Of a DNA stretch of 57,397 bases, positions 17,508 to 25,253 are shown one piece after another. The notes under the pieces were generated by a model, which worked only from the letters and a program-made list of their open reading frames with translations, did not search any database and was not told the DNA's origin. The stretch is taken from positions 1 to 57,397 of the forward strand of contig URPH01000019.1 of the NCBI GenBank assembly GCA_900549665.1, in the 5' to 3' direction. This stretch comes from an uncultured Lachnospiraceae bacterium. GTDB taxonomy: Bacteria; Bacillota; Clostridia; Lachnospirales; Lachnospiraceae. Position 1 is the first letter of the stretch, and each line of letters opens with the position of its first letter. A program made the position numbers and the translations under genes.

Positions 17508-17782
17508 CAAATTTAGCGGGAGCCGCCAGACGAGCCACGCCACCGGCACGGACACTGTGGTTGTGCAATCTTAGGACTTCTGCACCTAGTGGCACTAAAT
17601 GCCGCGGGATATTTTATTTTAACGGATCGGCACAGGAACCCAAACGCGCATAGCTTGAGCGAGGTTTCCTGTGCCTGTTTTTTGTTGCGGTATTAACTGC
17701 CACACGGTTCGAAGTAAGCGATTGCACAACCACAGTGTCCGTGCCGATGGCGTGGCTCGTCTGGCGGCTCTCGCTAAATTTG
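17508..17782 (-). repeat. Giant imperfect hairpin element 1 (conserved structured element)
   Basis: The outer arms 17508-17570 and 17720-17782 are 63-base inverted repeats with two mismatches. Inside, 17569-17603 and 17687-17719 form an interrupted second stem. Then GGCACAGGAA (17629-17638) pairs with TTCCTGTGCC (17666-17675). Read on the minus strand, the order is outer stem, box A, inner stem, loop (17659-17641), inner stem, box B, outer stem. Box A, the loop and box B match those of element 2 at 22064-22270, while the outer and inner stems differ in sequence but still pair. It lies between convergent trmB and antiporter genes. Confidence 0.85.
17629..17683 (+). terminator. Inner stem of element 1 with a T-run; probable trmB terminator
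   Basis: GGCACAGGAA pairs perfectly with TTCCTGTGCC, followed by TGTTTTTT. It may be only an incidental property of the giant hairpin, but it would stop transcription coming from trmB. Confidence 0.5.
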
Positions 17783-17877
17783 TCTGGACATTGCCTGTTC
17801 GGCTTAGGTAATAAGAGAAAGGTTAGTGGGGATAAAGAGTTGGTTGTTAGGAGTTTTTGATGGGGATATTATAGTAT

Positions 17878-17909
17878 AAAAAAAAGCACCGGGGTTAGGC
17901 CGGTGCTTT
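17878..17909 (-). terminator. Terminator of the antiporter gene
   Basis: On the minus strand AAAGCACCGG pairs with CCGGTGCTTT (17900-17909 with 17883-17892), followed by a run of T's (A's 17878-17885 on the + strand). The stem overlaps the last codons of the antiporter gene. Confidence 0.85.
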
Positions 17910-19073
17910 GTCTTTGGCAAATAAAACTTTTAACAGAATTGGTGTCAATACGGAAGAACAGATGATGAGCAGGATGACGCAGGTGAAATATTCGGAGGTG
18001 ATCATTCCGGCGGCCAGGCATTTCTGGGCAACGATCAGGGCAACTTCGCCACGGGTCATCATACCGACACCGATTTTCAAGGAGTCCGGCCAGTTAAAGC
18101 GGCAGACCTTGGCCATCAGTCCGCATCCGATAATTTTTGTAAGAAGGGCAACAACGACAAATGCCACACTGAATAACAGGAACTTGGTATCCATGGCAGA
18201 GAAGGTCGTCTTAAGTCCGATTCCGACAAAAAAGATCGGGGCAAATATCATATATGTACTGATGTGGGCTTTGGTATTGATATAGTCGGCATCCTTTAAA
18301 TTGCAGAGGATGATACCTGCGGTATAAGCACCTGTAATATCGGCAATACCAAAATATTTTTCAGCGATATAGGCTAGTCCGAAGCAGAGTACAAAGCCGA
18401 AGATCGGGATTCTCTGTGTGTGTGGATTGCGGTTATCGAGCCATTTGAATGCTTTGTACGCAAGGAAACCACCGATAAAAGCTACAATAAAGAATAAAAC
18501 GGTTTTTATGACGATCATGGAGGGTTTAACGGCTGTGTCCTTAAAGCCGATAACAATAGTCAGGACAATGATACCGATGACATCATCGATGATCGCGGAG
18601 CTCAATATGGTTGTTCCAACGGGGCCTTTTAATTTTCCAAGCTCCTGTAAGGACGCGACGGTAATACTGACACTGGTTGCAGTCAGAATGGCACCGATAC
18701 TGATCGCTTCAAAAAAGGCAGCAGATCCAATTCCGCCAAATCCGTAAAATGCAAAATAAAGAAGTGCACCACATACAAAAGGAATGAATACACCGGAGCA
18801 GGCAATGGCAAAAGCCTTGGGACCTGTTTTGACCAGATCCTTCAGATCTGTTTCAAGACCGGCCGAAAACATAACCAGAATGACACCGATTTCCGCCATT
18901 TTGGCGATAAAATCAGATTGGGAGATCAATCCCAGACAGCAGGGGCCGATGAGTAAACCGGCAATAATCTGTCCGACAACCTGAGGAGCCTTGCATTTTC
19001 TGGCAAGCATTCCGCATAATTTTGCAAAAAACAATATAATAGCCAGATCACGTAGTATTTCGTATGTTTCCAT
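17895..19073 (-). CDS. CPA2-type cation/proton antiporter
   Basis: This 392-residue membrane protein has about 12 transmembrane segments and no C-terminal RCK domain. CPA2 features are the opening CKAPQVVGQIIAGLLIGPCC, the SAIIDDVIGIIVLTIV segment with the paired acidic residues of the ion site (DD), and GMMTRGEVALIVA near the C-terminus. It probably exchanges Na+ or K+ for H+, aiding pH and salt homeostasis. The ATG at 19073 has a GGACTG sequence upstream, a weak RBS. It is a single gene convergent with trmB. Confidence 0.9.
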   Translation of the reverse strand: METYEILRDLAIILFFAKLCGMLARKCKAPQVVGQIIAGLLIGPCCLGLISQSDFIAKMAEIGVILVMFSAGLETDLKDLVKTGPKAFAIACSGVFIPFVCGALLYFAFYGFGGIGSAAFFEAISIGAILTATSVSITVASLQELGKLKGPVGTTILSSAIIDDVIGIIVLTIVIGFKDTAVKPSMIVIKTVLFFIVAFIGGFLAYKAFKWLDNRNPHTQRIPIFGFVLCFGLAYIAEKYFGIADITGAYTAGIILCNLKDADYINTKAHISTYMIFAPIFFVGIGLKTTFSAMDTKFLLFSVAFVVVALLTKIIGCGLMAKVCRFNWPDSLKIGVGMMTRGEVALIVAQKCLAAGMITSEYFTCVILLIICSSVLTPILLKVLFAKDKAPA

Positions 19074-19228
19074 AATAATAACAGTCCTTTCAAGATGCTT
19101 TTAACATCAAAATACATTTTTTAATTATTAAAACTTTTGTACATCACAAAATGTAGCAGAGTATGCGCAATACTTCAAGTAAAAATAGCTTTTTTTTTGA
19201 AAAATATTAAAAAAAACAAAAAAATAAG

Positions 19229-19257
19229 TTGAAAGAAAAATTATTGTATTGTATATT
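19229..19257 (+). promoter_or_regulatory. Putative promoter of the tRNA-Pro gene
   Basis: TTGAAA (19229-19234) and TATATT (19252-19257) are 17 bases apart, ending 32 bases before the tRNA. The region is very A+T-rich, so chance matches are easy. Confidence 0.4.
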
Positions 19258-19289
19258 ATTATATGTGCCGAATAAAAGGGCATGTATAT

Positions 19290-19363
<74 letters not shown>

Positions 19364-19573
19364 TTAAAAGATGGCTGGCTTTGGAGAATTTCAGGGTTAG
19401 TCATTTTTATTACTTATCATTTTTCAACATTTCTGATCAGTTCGATCACAAATTTCACGTAACTATCTAATTATGAAAACAGATACTGGCTTAAACTATG
19501 TAATTATATATATATTTTACATATTGTTCTATATATCTGTTTTCTGTCTCCAACAAAAGAAAGGATCATATCT

Positions 19574-20425
19574 ATGCAATCAAATCACATCATCACATCT
19601 TTAGACGAAGCAACCGGACCCGTTCAGATTCCCATGACCAACGACTACCTGTTCCGGGCACTTTTACAGAAAAACAATCATGTATTAAAAGGACTGATCT
19701 GCTCATTGCTGCATTTAAAATTAGATGCAGTTATTTCAGTGGAAATCCTGAATCCCATCGTACTGGGAGAACAGATTGATAACAAAGATTTTATAATGGA
19801 CATCCGGTGTCTCTTAAATGACAATACGATCATCAATCTGGAAATGCAGGTGGTAAACCAGAGAAACTGGACGGATCGTTCGCTTAGTTATTTATGCCGC
19901 TCCTTTGACAATCTGGAGACAGGGCAGGATTATGTACAGACAAAATCAGCGGTCCAGATTGGTATTCTGGACTTTACCCTGTTTTTGGACAGCCCGGAAT
20001 TTTATGCTACATATATGATGACGAACATCAAAAATCAGAGAATCTACAGTAGTAAACTACGGCTTTCTGTGCTAGACTTAACGCATATAGACCTTGCAAC
20101 AGAGGAGGACCGAAAGTACCATATAGACTACTGGGCATCCCTTTTTAAGGCAACGACATGGGAGGAGATCAAGATGCTTGCACAAAAAGACGGAATGATA
20201 AAAGAAGCAACAGATACGATTATTCAGCTTACGCGGGATGAACAGATCCGCCAGCGTTGCGAGGCGAGGGCTGATTATCTGCGCTGGCAGAAAATAGAAG
20301 AGAACTATAAAAAAGAGCTGGAAGAAAAGAATAAACAGCTGATAAAAGAAAATAAGGAAAAAGACGCTCTGATTGCCGAACTCAAACGACAACTACAACA
20401 ACAAACAGCCTCTGCAGAACAGTAA
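19574..20425 (+). CDS. Rpn/PD-(D/E)XK family nuclease (transposase_31/PF12784-like)
   Basis: This 283-residue protein opens with PMTNDYLFRALLQKNNHVLK, the family N-terminus. The nuclease core follows, with DFIMDIRCLLNDNTIINLEM supplying an Asp and the E-x-Q catalytic pair, then RSLSYLCRSF. The C-terminal 70 residues are a charged coiled coil (KKELEEKNKQLIKENKEKD). Rpn relatives are linked to recombination-promoting nuclease activity and often occur in mobile, multi-copy contexts. The gene lies directly downstream of a tRNA gene, a common site for accessory DNA, though no att duplication was seen. Confidence 0.8.
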   Translation: MQSNHIITSLDEATGPVQIPMTNDYLFRALLQKNNHVLKGLICSLLHLKLDAVISVEILNPIVLGEQIDNKDFIMDIRCLLNDNTIINLEMQVVNQRNWTDRSLSYLCRSFDNLETGQDYVQTKSAVQIGILDFTLFLDSPEFYATYMMTNIKNQRIYSSKLRLSVLDLTHIDLATEEDRKYHIDYWASLFKATTWEEIKMLAQKDGMIKEATDTIIQLTRDEQIRQRCEARADYLRWQKIEENYKKELEEKNKQLIKENKEKDALIAELKRQLQQQTASAEQ

Positions 20426-20473
20426 ACTAATATACACATCATATATTATATTTACATTATCCGGAGAAAACCA

Positions 20474-20625
20474 ATGAAGCCAAAAAATACACTTATTGTA
20501 GTGAAGGATATTGAAAAATCGAAGGAATACTATCACAATCTGTTCGGGCTTGATCTGATACCGGACAATGGTGGGAGCATAATCCAGACAGAAATCTGAT
20601 AGAAGTCGGAACACCGGCTGGTTGA
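20474..20625 (+). pseudogene. VOC (glyoxalase-like) gene with a large internal deletion
   Basis: From 20474 the frame reads NTLIVVKDIEKSKEYYHNLF GLDL, the typical N-terminus of VOC metalloenzymes, and stops at about 20600. A second frame, ending at 20623-20625, gives WWEHNPDRNLIEVGTP, the typical C-terminus. The 80-100 residues between them are gone. I read it as one gene that lost its centre through an out-of-frame deletion. It is not functional. Confidence 0.8.
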
Positions 20626-20633
20626 TAAAAAAG

Positions 20634-20668
20634 GCCGTCATCAGGGTTATTCCTGATGGCGGCTTTAA
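20634..20668 (+). terminator. Terminator after the VOC remnant
   Basis: GCCGTCATCAGG (20634-20645) pairs with CCTGATGGCGGC (20652-20663) with one G-T pair, and is followed by TTTAAT. It separates the VOC remnant from the DUF2975-type cassette. Confidence 0.65.
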
Positions 20669-20729
20669 TATATATTCATAGCATTCAAAAGATAAAATAA
20701 AAAAATTAATGTTTTTCGATAATTTGTTG

Positions 20730-20757
20730 TTGACAAATGAAAATATCAGCATATAAT
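20730..20757 (+). promoter_or_regulatory. Sigma-A promoter of the first DUF2975-type/XRE cassette
   Basis: TTGACA (20730-20735) and TATAAT (20752-20757) are 16 bases apart, both perfect hexamers. The long A+T-rich leader (about 110 bases) contains TTAA-rich inverted sequence (ATTAATTAAT) that could be an operator. Confidence 0.75.
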
Positions 20758-20874
20758 AAGATTAACGATAAACATTAATTAATTATTTTTTATCACTGAA
20801 AATTATCTATTAAATGATATCTGTCTGGAGCAATATACCAGGCAGAGACAATGAATGATTATGGAGGATTTAAG

Positions 20875-21588
20875 ATGAAAGAACAGGTAGTTCAAAAAAT
20901 TAACAGCATGGGCAAGGTCGGAGAAATTCTGATTTTGATCGCAAAAATTTTATGTGGTATCGCTTTAGCCCTGTCAATTATTGGAAGCATTATTATAGTA
21001 TGCATTCCAAAAGATTTTATAACATTACAGGGATCGACAAATGGCACCGTTATTATCAATATGGATGCTATTGGCAGGGGCCTGACAGATGAAGAAAGAG
21101 ATAATATCAATAATGGAAAAACCTTTGGCGACGATACATTTACCTATGGATTTAGTGCTAACAAAGTGACTCTGGACCAGTTTTCGGCAGAAGACGATAC
21201 CATTCGGATCAGTTCTACAGATACATTGACAAACAGCGTCAGCTTACGCGACTTGGGATATGTTCTGGTTACAGCCGTTATCACAATAGCAATGACTCTG
21301 GTATCCCTTTTCTTTGCCGGATTTTTATGCAAAGCATTCAAAGAATGCCAGTCTCCATTTGAAGAGAATGTGATAAAAAAAATGCGCGGCTTTGCGTATT
21401 CCCTTATCCCCTGGGTAATACTGAACAGCACATCAAGATCTATGATCGACTCCCTTTTAAATGGTAAATTAAACGTTCGGATATCCCTTGATATTACCAT
21501 GCTGATTATCGTGCTGATCATTTTGGCTCTGGTATATATCTTTCAATATGGAGCCATGCTGCAGCAGGAATCCGACGAGACATTATAA
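20875..21588 (+). CDS. Membrane protein of a DUF2975-type/XRE cassette (copy 1)
   Basis: This 237-residue protein has a TM segment at about residues 17-45. An extracytoplasmic region with GTVIINMDAIGRGLTDEE follows at about 60-120, then three further TM segments. The layout and the link to a downstream small XRE gene resemble DUF2975, although it is longer than the 160-residue second copy because of the external loop. The start at 20875 has GGAGG (20863-20867) seven bases upstream; the ATG at 20851 lacks one. Function unknown. Confidence 0.7.
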   Translation: MKEQVVQKINSMGKVGEILILIAKILCGIALALSIIGSIIIVCIPKDFITLQGSTNGTVIINMDAIGRGLTDEERDNINNGKTFGDDTFTYGFSANKVTLDQFSAEDDTIRISSTDTLTNSVSLRDLGYVLVTAVITIAMTLVSLFFAGFLCKAFKECQSPFEENVIKKMRGFAYSLIPWVILNSTSRSMIDSLLNGKLNVRISLDITMLIIVLIILALVYIFQYGAMLQQESDETL

Positions 21589-21606
21589 GATAGAAGGTGC
21601 TAAATT

Positions 21607-21846
21607 ATGGGAAAAATTATACTTCGATTAGATCGTGTCATGGCAGACCGTAAAATCACACTCAAAGACCTTTCCGAAAAAGTAGGCGTCAGCAATGTCA
21701 ACCTTTCCAAAATGAAAACAGGAAAAATCAGTGCCATCCGTTTTTCCACACTGGAAGCAATCTGCGAAGCCCTTGACTGCCAGCCCGGAGACATTCTGGA
21801 ATATGACCCCACAGACAACAACACAACCGACACCCCAAATACATAA
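21607..21846 (+). CDS. Small XRE/Cro-C1-type regulator (YozG-like), copy 1
   Basis: This 79-residue protein is essentially one helix-turn-helix domain: LKDLSEKVGVSNVNLSKMKT, then TLEAICEALDCQPGDILEY, the hallmark of the HTH_26/YozG group. It is 18 bases downstream of the DUF2975-type gene with AGAAGGTG as RBS. Such regulators usually repress or modulate their own cassette. It is closely related to the second copy at 23003-23224 (shared CQPGDILE). Confidence 0.88.
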   Translation: MGKIILRLDRVMADRKITLKDLSEKVGVSNVNLSKMKTGKISAIRFSTLEAICEALDCQPGDILEYDPTDNNTTDTPNT

Positions 21847-21919
21847 TCCCAAATACTCAATTAAAAAAAATAATACCCAATATTCAATTACAATAAATAT
21901 ACTCAGAATTAAGTTCCCA

Positions 21920-21955
21920 GCACGCTCAATGCAAGCCCCGCTTGCGAGAGCGTGC
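21920..21955 (+). repeat. Palindrome downstream of XRE copy 1
   Basis: GCACGCTC (21920-21927) pairs with GAGCGTGC (21948-21955), and inside it GCAAGC (21931-21936) pairs with GCTTGC (21940-21945). There is no T-run, so it is REP-like rather than a clear terminator. The A+T-rich stretches around it (21847-21919 and 21956-22063) show no gene. Confidence 0.6.
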
Positions 21956-22063
21956 GACAAATCTTTAAAGACAATTATCAATTACCAATCATCAACATCT
22001 TATGAGCAAAATACGCCATAAAAACCATAAAAAATAATTCTTTTTAATAAAGCCAGAACACAG

Positions 22064-22270
22064 CCGGGAGATTTGCTGTTTCTTTCTCTCGACTTATTCC
22101 GAGCCGTGTGTCAGTTGATGCGGTTGGATGCAAAAGCCGGCAAGAAAAATACTCCGTTCAAGCGAAGCGCGTTTGTATTTTTCTTGCTTTTAAAGGGCTT
22201 TGCAGCCAACCACATTTACTGACACTAGGCGCAGGAATCCTGAGAGAGAAAGAAGCAGCAAATCTCCCGG
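22064..22270 (+). repeat. Giant imperfect hairpin element 2 (conserved structured element)
   Basis: The outer stem is 22064-22090 with 22242-22270 (CCGGGAGATTTGCTG with CAGCAAATCTCCCGG, then a TTTCTTTCTCTC/GAGAGAGAAAGA part). The middle stem is GTGTGTCAGT..GATG..GGTTGG with CCAACC..CAT..ACTGACAC. The inner stem GCAAGAAAAATAC (22140-22152) pairs perfectly with GTATTTTTCTTGC (22175-22187). Box A is 22091-22123, the loop 22157-22175 and box B 22211-22245. These three match element 1 read on the opposite strand, although the stems differ. It lies between the two DUF2975/XRE cassettes. Confidence 0.85.
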
Positions 22271-22359
22271 CGTCCGGCGTCCCTTCTTAAAAAAGCCACA
22301 TTTTACATACCTCACCCACATCAAACAACAAATATTTATCGCAAAACAATAAAAACATA

Positions 22360-22388
22360 TTGACTCAACCTAAATCCAATACTATAAT
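22360..22388 (+). promoter_or_regulatory. Sigma-A promoter of the second DUF2975/XRE cassette
   Basis: TTGACT (22360-22365) and TATAAT (22383-22388) are 17 bases apart. The transcribed leader before the gene holds three ATTATCAA words at 22410, 22419 and 22446, spaced 9 and 27 bases, which may be binding sites for the cassette's XRE protein. Confidence 0.75.
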
Positions 22389-22505
22389 AACACCAAGCCG
22401 GCAAAAAACATTATCAACATTATCAAACCGGGCACCATCAACAATATTATCAACGATGATACCAACAATACCCCACCATATCATCACATTTTTGGAGGAA
22501 CAAAC

Positions 22506-22985
22506 ATGAGTCAAAAAGGATTAGCCAATTCTCTCAAAGCAATCATAACCGGATTGGCCATTTGCGGACTATTAATCTACTTTTATTTCTTACCCGTATG
22601 GGGAAAAGCGCTGACCGCTGATTTCCCACAATATGAAAATGCATACTGGCCCTGGCTTATCATACTGTGGATCAGCGCCCTGCCCTGTTACCTTGTGCTG
22701 ATCTGTGGCTGGAAGGTTGCATCCGAAATCGGAAAAGACAATTCCTTCTCCGACATCAATGCAAAAATGCTTAAAAACATCGTATTCCTTGCCGCCATCG
22801 ATTCCATCTACATATTTATTGCCGGAGGCATCATGTTTGCATTGAACATGAGCACGGGAATGGTAGAAATACTGATTTTATTCCTTGTATTTGCAGGAAC
22901 AGCCGTTACCGTTGCGGCTGCGGCATTATCACATCTGGTATACAAGGCAGCAGCCATGAAGGAAGAAAATGATCTGACGATTTAA
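22506..22985 (+). CDS. DUF2975 membrane protein (copy 2)
   Basis: This 159-residue protein has four TM segments, with the family layout: first TM ending FYFLPVWGK, second with WPWLIILWISALPCYLVLI, then the cytosolic turn GKDNSFSDINAKMLKNI before two more TMs. DUF2975 proteins are uncharacterised and nearly always precede a small XRE gene, as here (18-base gap). RBS GGAGG lies before the ATG. It starts a four-gene operon ending in the zinc-ribbon gene. Confidence 0.82.
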   Translation: MSQKGLANSLKAIITGLAICGLLIYFYFLPVWGKALTADFPQYENAYWPWLIILWISALPCYLVLICGWKVASEIGKDNSFSDINAKMLKNIVFLAAIDSIYIFIAGGIMFALNMSTGMVEILILFLVFAGTAVTVAAAALSHLVYKAAAMKEENDLTI

Positions 22986-23002
22986 TAACCGGGAGGCATA
23001 AG

Positions 23003-23224
23003 ATGATAGTAATTAATATTGATGTCATGTTGGCCAAAAGAAAAATGAAAGTTTCCGATCTGGCAGATCAGGTCGGTATCACGTTAGCCAATATGTCAGT
23101 ACTGAAAAACGGAAAGGCCAAAGCAATCCGGGTAGAAACACTGGATAAAATATGTAAGGCCCTAAACTGCCAGCCCGGAGATATTCTGGAATGGCAGAAT
23201 GACGAAAATGAGCAGGAAATGTAA
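23003..23224 (+). CDS. Small XRE/Cro-C1-type regulator (YozG-like), copy 2
   Basis: This 73-residue single helix-turn-helix protein contains VSDLADQVGITLANMSVLKN and LDKICKALNCQPGDILEW. It is a paralogue of copy 1 with the same position relative to its DUF2975 gene. GGGAGGC precedes the ATG. The recognition helices differ (NVNLSKMKT versus LANMSVLKN), so the two may bind different operators. Confidence 0.9.
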   Translation: MIVINIDVMLAKRKMKVSDLADQVGITLANMSVLKNGKAKAIRVETLDKICKALNCQPGDILEWQNDENEQEM

Positions 23225-23241
23225 CAAGGGAGGAATTTGAT

Positions 23242-24753
23242 ATGTCGGAAATAAATGAAACAACAAACAACGGAGCATTTTATCTAAACAACACTGTAGA
23301 GCCGCCGCGCATCACAAAGTACACAGAAATGATCAACTCATTCAAACCATATGGAATCAGTTGCTTATTATATGGCATTTTGTTTATCATCAGCCTGTAC
23401 AAAGGATTTCACGGAATCAGCATGCCGGTTTTATGTCTTGCGACCATCATCGGACTGTATTTTATTATGAAAAAACTCGGCATTGCATCCAAAAAGACAG
23501 ACTGGTTTTATATGACAGGCATTGAACTGCTTGGAATCAGCTGCTTTCTGACAGGTGATATGACACTGGTATTTTTCAACGTATGCGGAATTGTGTTGCT
23601 GATCATCAGCTTTTTGCTTTCCCGTTTCTGCGATACATCCGGATGGGGATTTCCCAAGTATTTAAAAGAGCTTATCAACGGTATTTTTGTTCCGGTTTCT
23701 TACCTTGACGGATTTTTCAAGTCACTGGGACACTATTTTTCCAAAAAAGAAGAAAAAGAAAATTCCAAGGCAAAATATGTCTGGATCGGTGTTTTGATGG
23801 GTGTTCCCTTTGTACTGATCGTGACAGCACTTTTAGTCAGTGCAGACGCGGTATTTGGAAACATATTTAAAAACCTGTTTTCAAATATCCGGTTTCCCCA
23901 AAGACCGGTGTGGCTTGTCATTCTGATCCTGATCGGCATTCCCGGCACATTTGGCCTGCTGGGTTATTTTGCAGATGAAAAAATATCCGGTGAAGTTAAA
24001 GAGCAGCGTACCTGGGAACCGCTCATTGCGATCACTTTTTTAGTATTTTCGACAGTCGTTTATCTGATCTTTAGTATGATCCAGATCAAATACTTATTTA
24101 TCGGCGGATTTACCCTTCCCGAGGGATATACCTATGCGACCTACGCCCGCGAAGGATTTTACCAGCTTTTGGCAGTCTGCCTGATCAACCTGATCGTATT
24201 ATTTGTATGCATCGGAAAGTTCCGTGAAAATCTCATATTAAAAACGGAATTGACGGTTTTCTCGGTTTGTACCTATATTATGCTGTTTTCAAGCCTTCTT
24301 CGTATGGTATTATATGTAAAAGTATACCAGCTTACGTACCTGAGACTTCTGACCTTATGGGGACTTCTGGTTATCGGAATTGTCCTGATCGGATGTCTGG
24401 TCACCATCTGGAAAAATCAATTTCCGCTGTTTCCCTATGCGATGGTAGTGGTTGCTGTTTTGTATCTTGCCCTGTCCTTTGCCCGCCCTGGATATGTCAT
24501 TGCAAAATACAATCTGACAGATACCGGCAAAGAGATACAGACCGACTACAATTATATAGTAGATTTAAATTCCGACGCCGTATCCGTTTATCTGCAGAGC
24601 CCGCAGTTTGACAAAAAACAGGTATCGGAATATAAAGAATATAAAATAGAATCGTACCGGCAGTCAGCCGATGAAATGGGGATCACGGATTTTAACCTTT
24701 CCTACTATCGGACCGGAAGGCTGATCAGAAAAGTATACCGAACGGAGGAATAA
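23242..24753 (+). CDS. DUF4173/DUF4153-type polytopic membrane protein
   Basis: This 503-residue protein has a hydrophilic N-terminal 35 residues and then about 10-12 TM segments. The central stretch LLVSADAVFGNIFKNLF and the later YARRGF-like segment (TYATYAREGFYQLLAVC) match the pattern I associate with DUF4173. The C-terminal 75 residues are hydrophilic with several tyrosines. GGGAGG precedes the ATG 18 bases after the XRE stop. The family is uncharacterised and is often near DUF2975/XRE genes. Confidence 0.75.
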   Translation: MSEINETTNNGAFYLNNTVEPPRITKYTEMINSFKPYGISCLLYGILFIISLYKGFHGISMPVLCLATIIGLYFIMKKLGIASKKTDWFYMTGIELLGISCFLTGDMTLVFFNVCGIVLLIISFLLSRFCDTSGWGFPKYLKELINGIFVPVSYLDGFFKSLGHYFSKKEEKENSKAKYVWIGVLMGVPFVLIVTALLVSADAVFGNIFKNLFSNIRFPQRPVWLVILILIGIPGTFGLLGYFADEKISGEVKEQRTWEPLIAITFLVFSTVVYLIFSMIQIKYLFIGGFTLPEGYTYATYAREGFYQLLAVCLINLIVLFVCIGKFRENLILKTELTVFSVCTYIMLFSSLLRMVLYVKVYQLTYLRLLTLWGLLVIGIVLIGCLVTIWKNQFPLFPYAMVVVAVLYLALSFARPGYVIAKYNLTDTGKEIQTDYNYIVDLNSDAVSVYLQSPQFDKKQVSEYKEYKIESYRQSADEMGITDFNLSYYRTGRLIRKVYRTEE

Positions 24754-24755
24754 AT

Positions 24756-25022
24756 ATGTTTTATGTACCGGATGGAACACAGATTTGCGGATTTTATGAA
24801 TGTGAGGATTGCAGCAACCGTTTTTTAGACCTAAAGATCGGACCAAAGATAGTCTGCCCTTACTGCGGAGAAACACCGGATATGGAGATCGGCCCGGATG
24901 AAGAAATGCCAAAGGCAAGAGAGGCCGCAAAGCTTCTTCAGGTAGTCGAGGGAGAGGATGTTGAAAAATTTGACACGCTTTTAAGCCTTGCCGTTACCGG
25001 CGGCGACTACGAATGGCTGTAA
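24756..25022 (+). CDS. Small zinc-ribbon protein
   Basis: This 88-residue acidic protein has two Cys pairs, ECEDC near residue 16 and CPYC near residue 33, forming a probable zinc ribbon. An acidic helix follows (MPKAREAAKLLQVVEGEDVE). The ATG is only 2 bases after the stop of the DUF4173 gene, with GGAGGA as RBS overlapping that stop, so they are co-translated. No enzymatic motif; it may bind a partner protein. Family not identified. Confidence 0.75.
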   Translation: MFYVPDGTQICGFYECEDCSNRFLDLKIGPKIVCPYCGETPDMEIGPDEEMPKAREAAKLLQVVEGEDVEKFDTLLSLAVTGGDYEWL

Positions 25023-25158
25023 TCGGACAATAAATTTTTTCTAAAAAGTATAATATTACTCTTAATTGCATGGACATATTTTGGATAAAGTATCATAATG
25101 CACATAGAAACTGTTTCTATTTTATTTGACGAAACAGCTGGTTTATTCAACCAAGTAA

Positions 25159-25191
25159 GTAATCAAGAGAGTAATCAAGCAAGTAAATCGG
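25159..25191 (+). repeat. Three 12-bp-spaced direct repeats upstream of the histidine kinase
   Basis: GTAATCAAG at 25159 and 25171, and the related GTAAATCGG at 25183, recur with an exact 12-base period, 63 bases before the kinase start. They may be regulator binding sites. Nothing else was recognised in the 25023-25253 gap. Confidence 0.35.
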
Positions 25192-25253
25192 ATGGCTGCA
25201 GGATGGCAATCGCTGTCCGGGTCTATATCGAAAAGATATAAGAGGGTGAGAGA

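Noticed and set aside
22108..22290. Short open frame of 60 codons
   Set aside because: It runs through giant hairpin element 2, lacks an RBS, and the DNA is better explained by the conserved palindromic structure.
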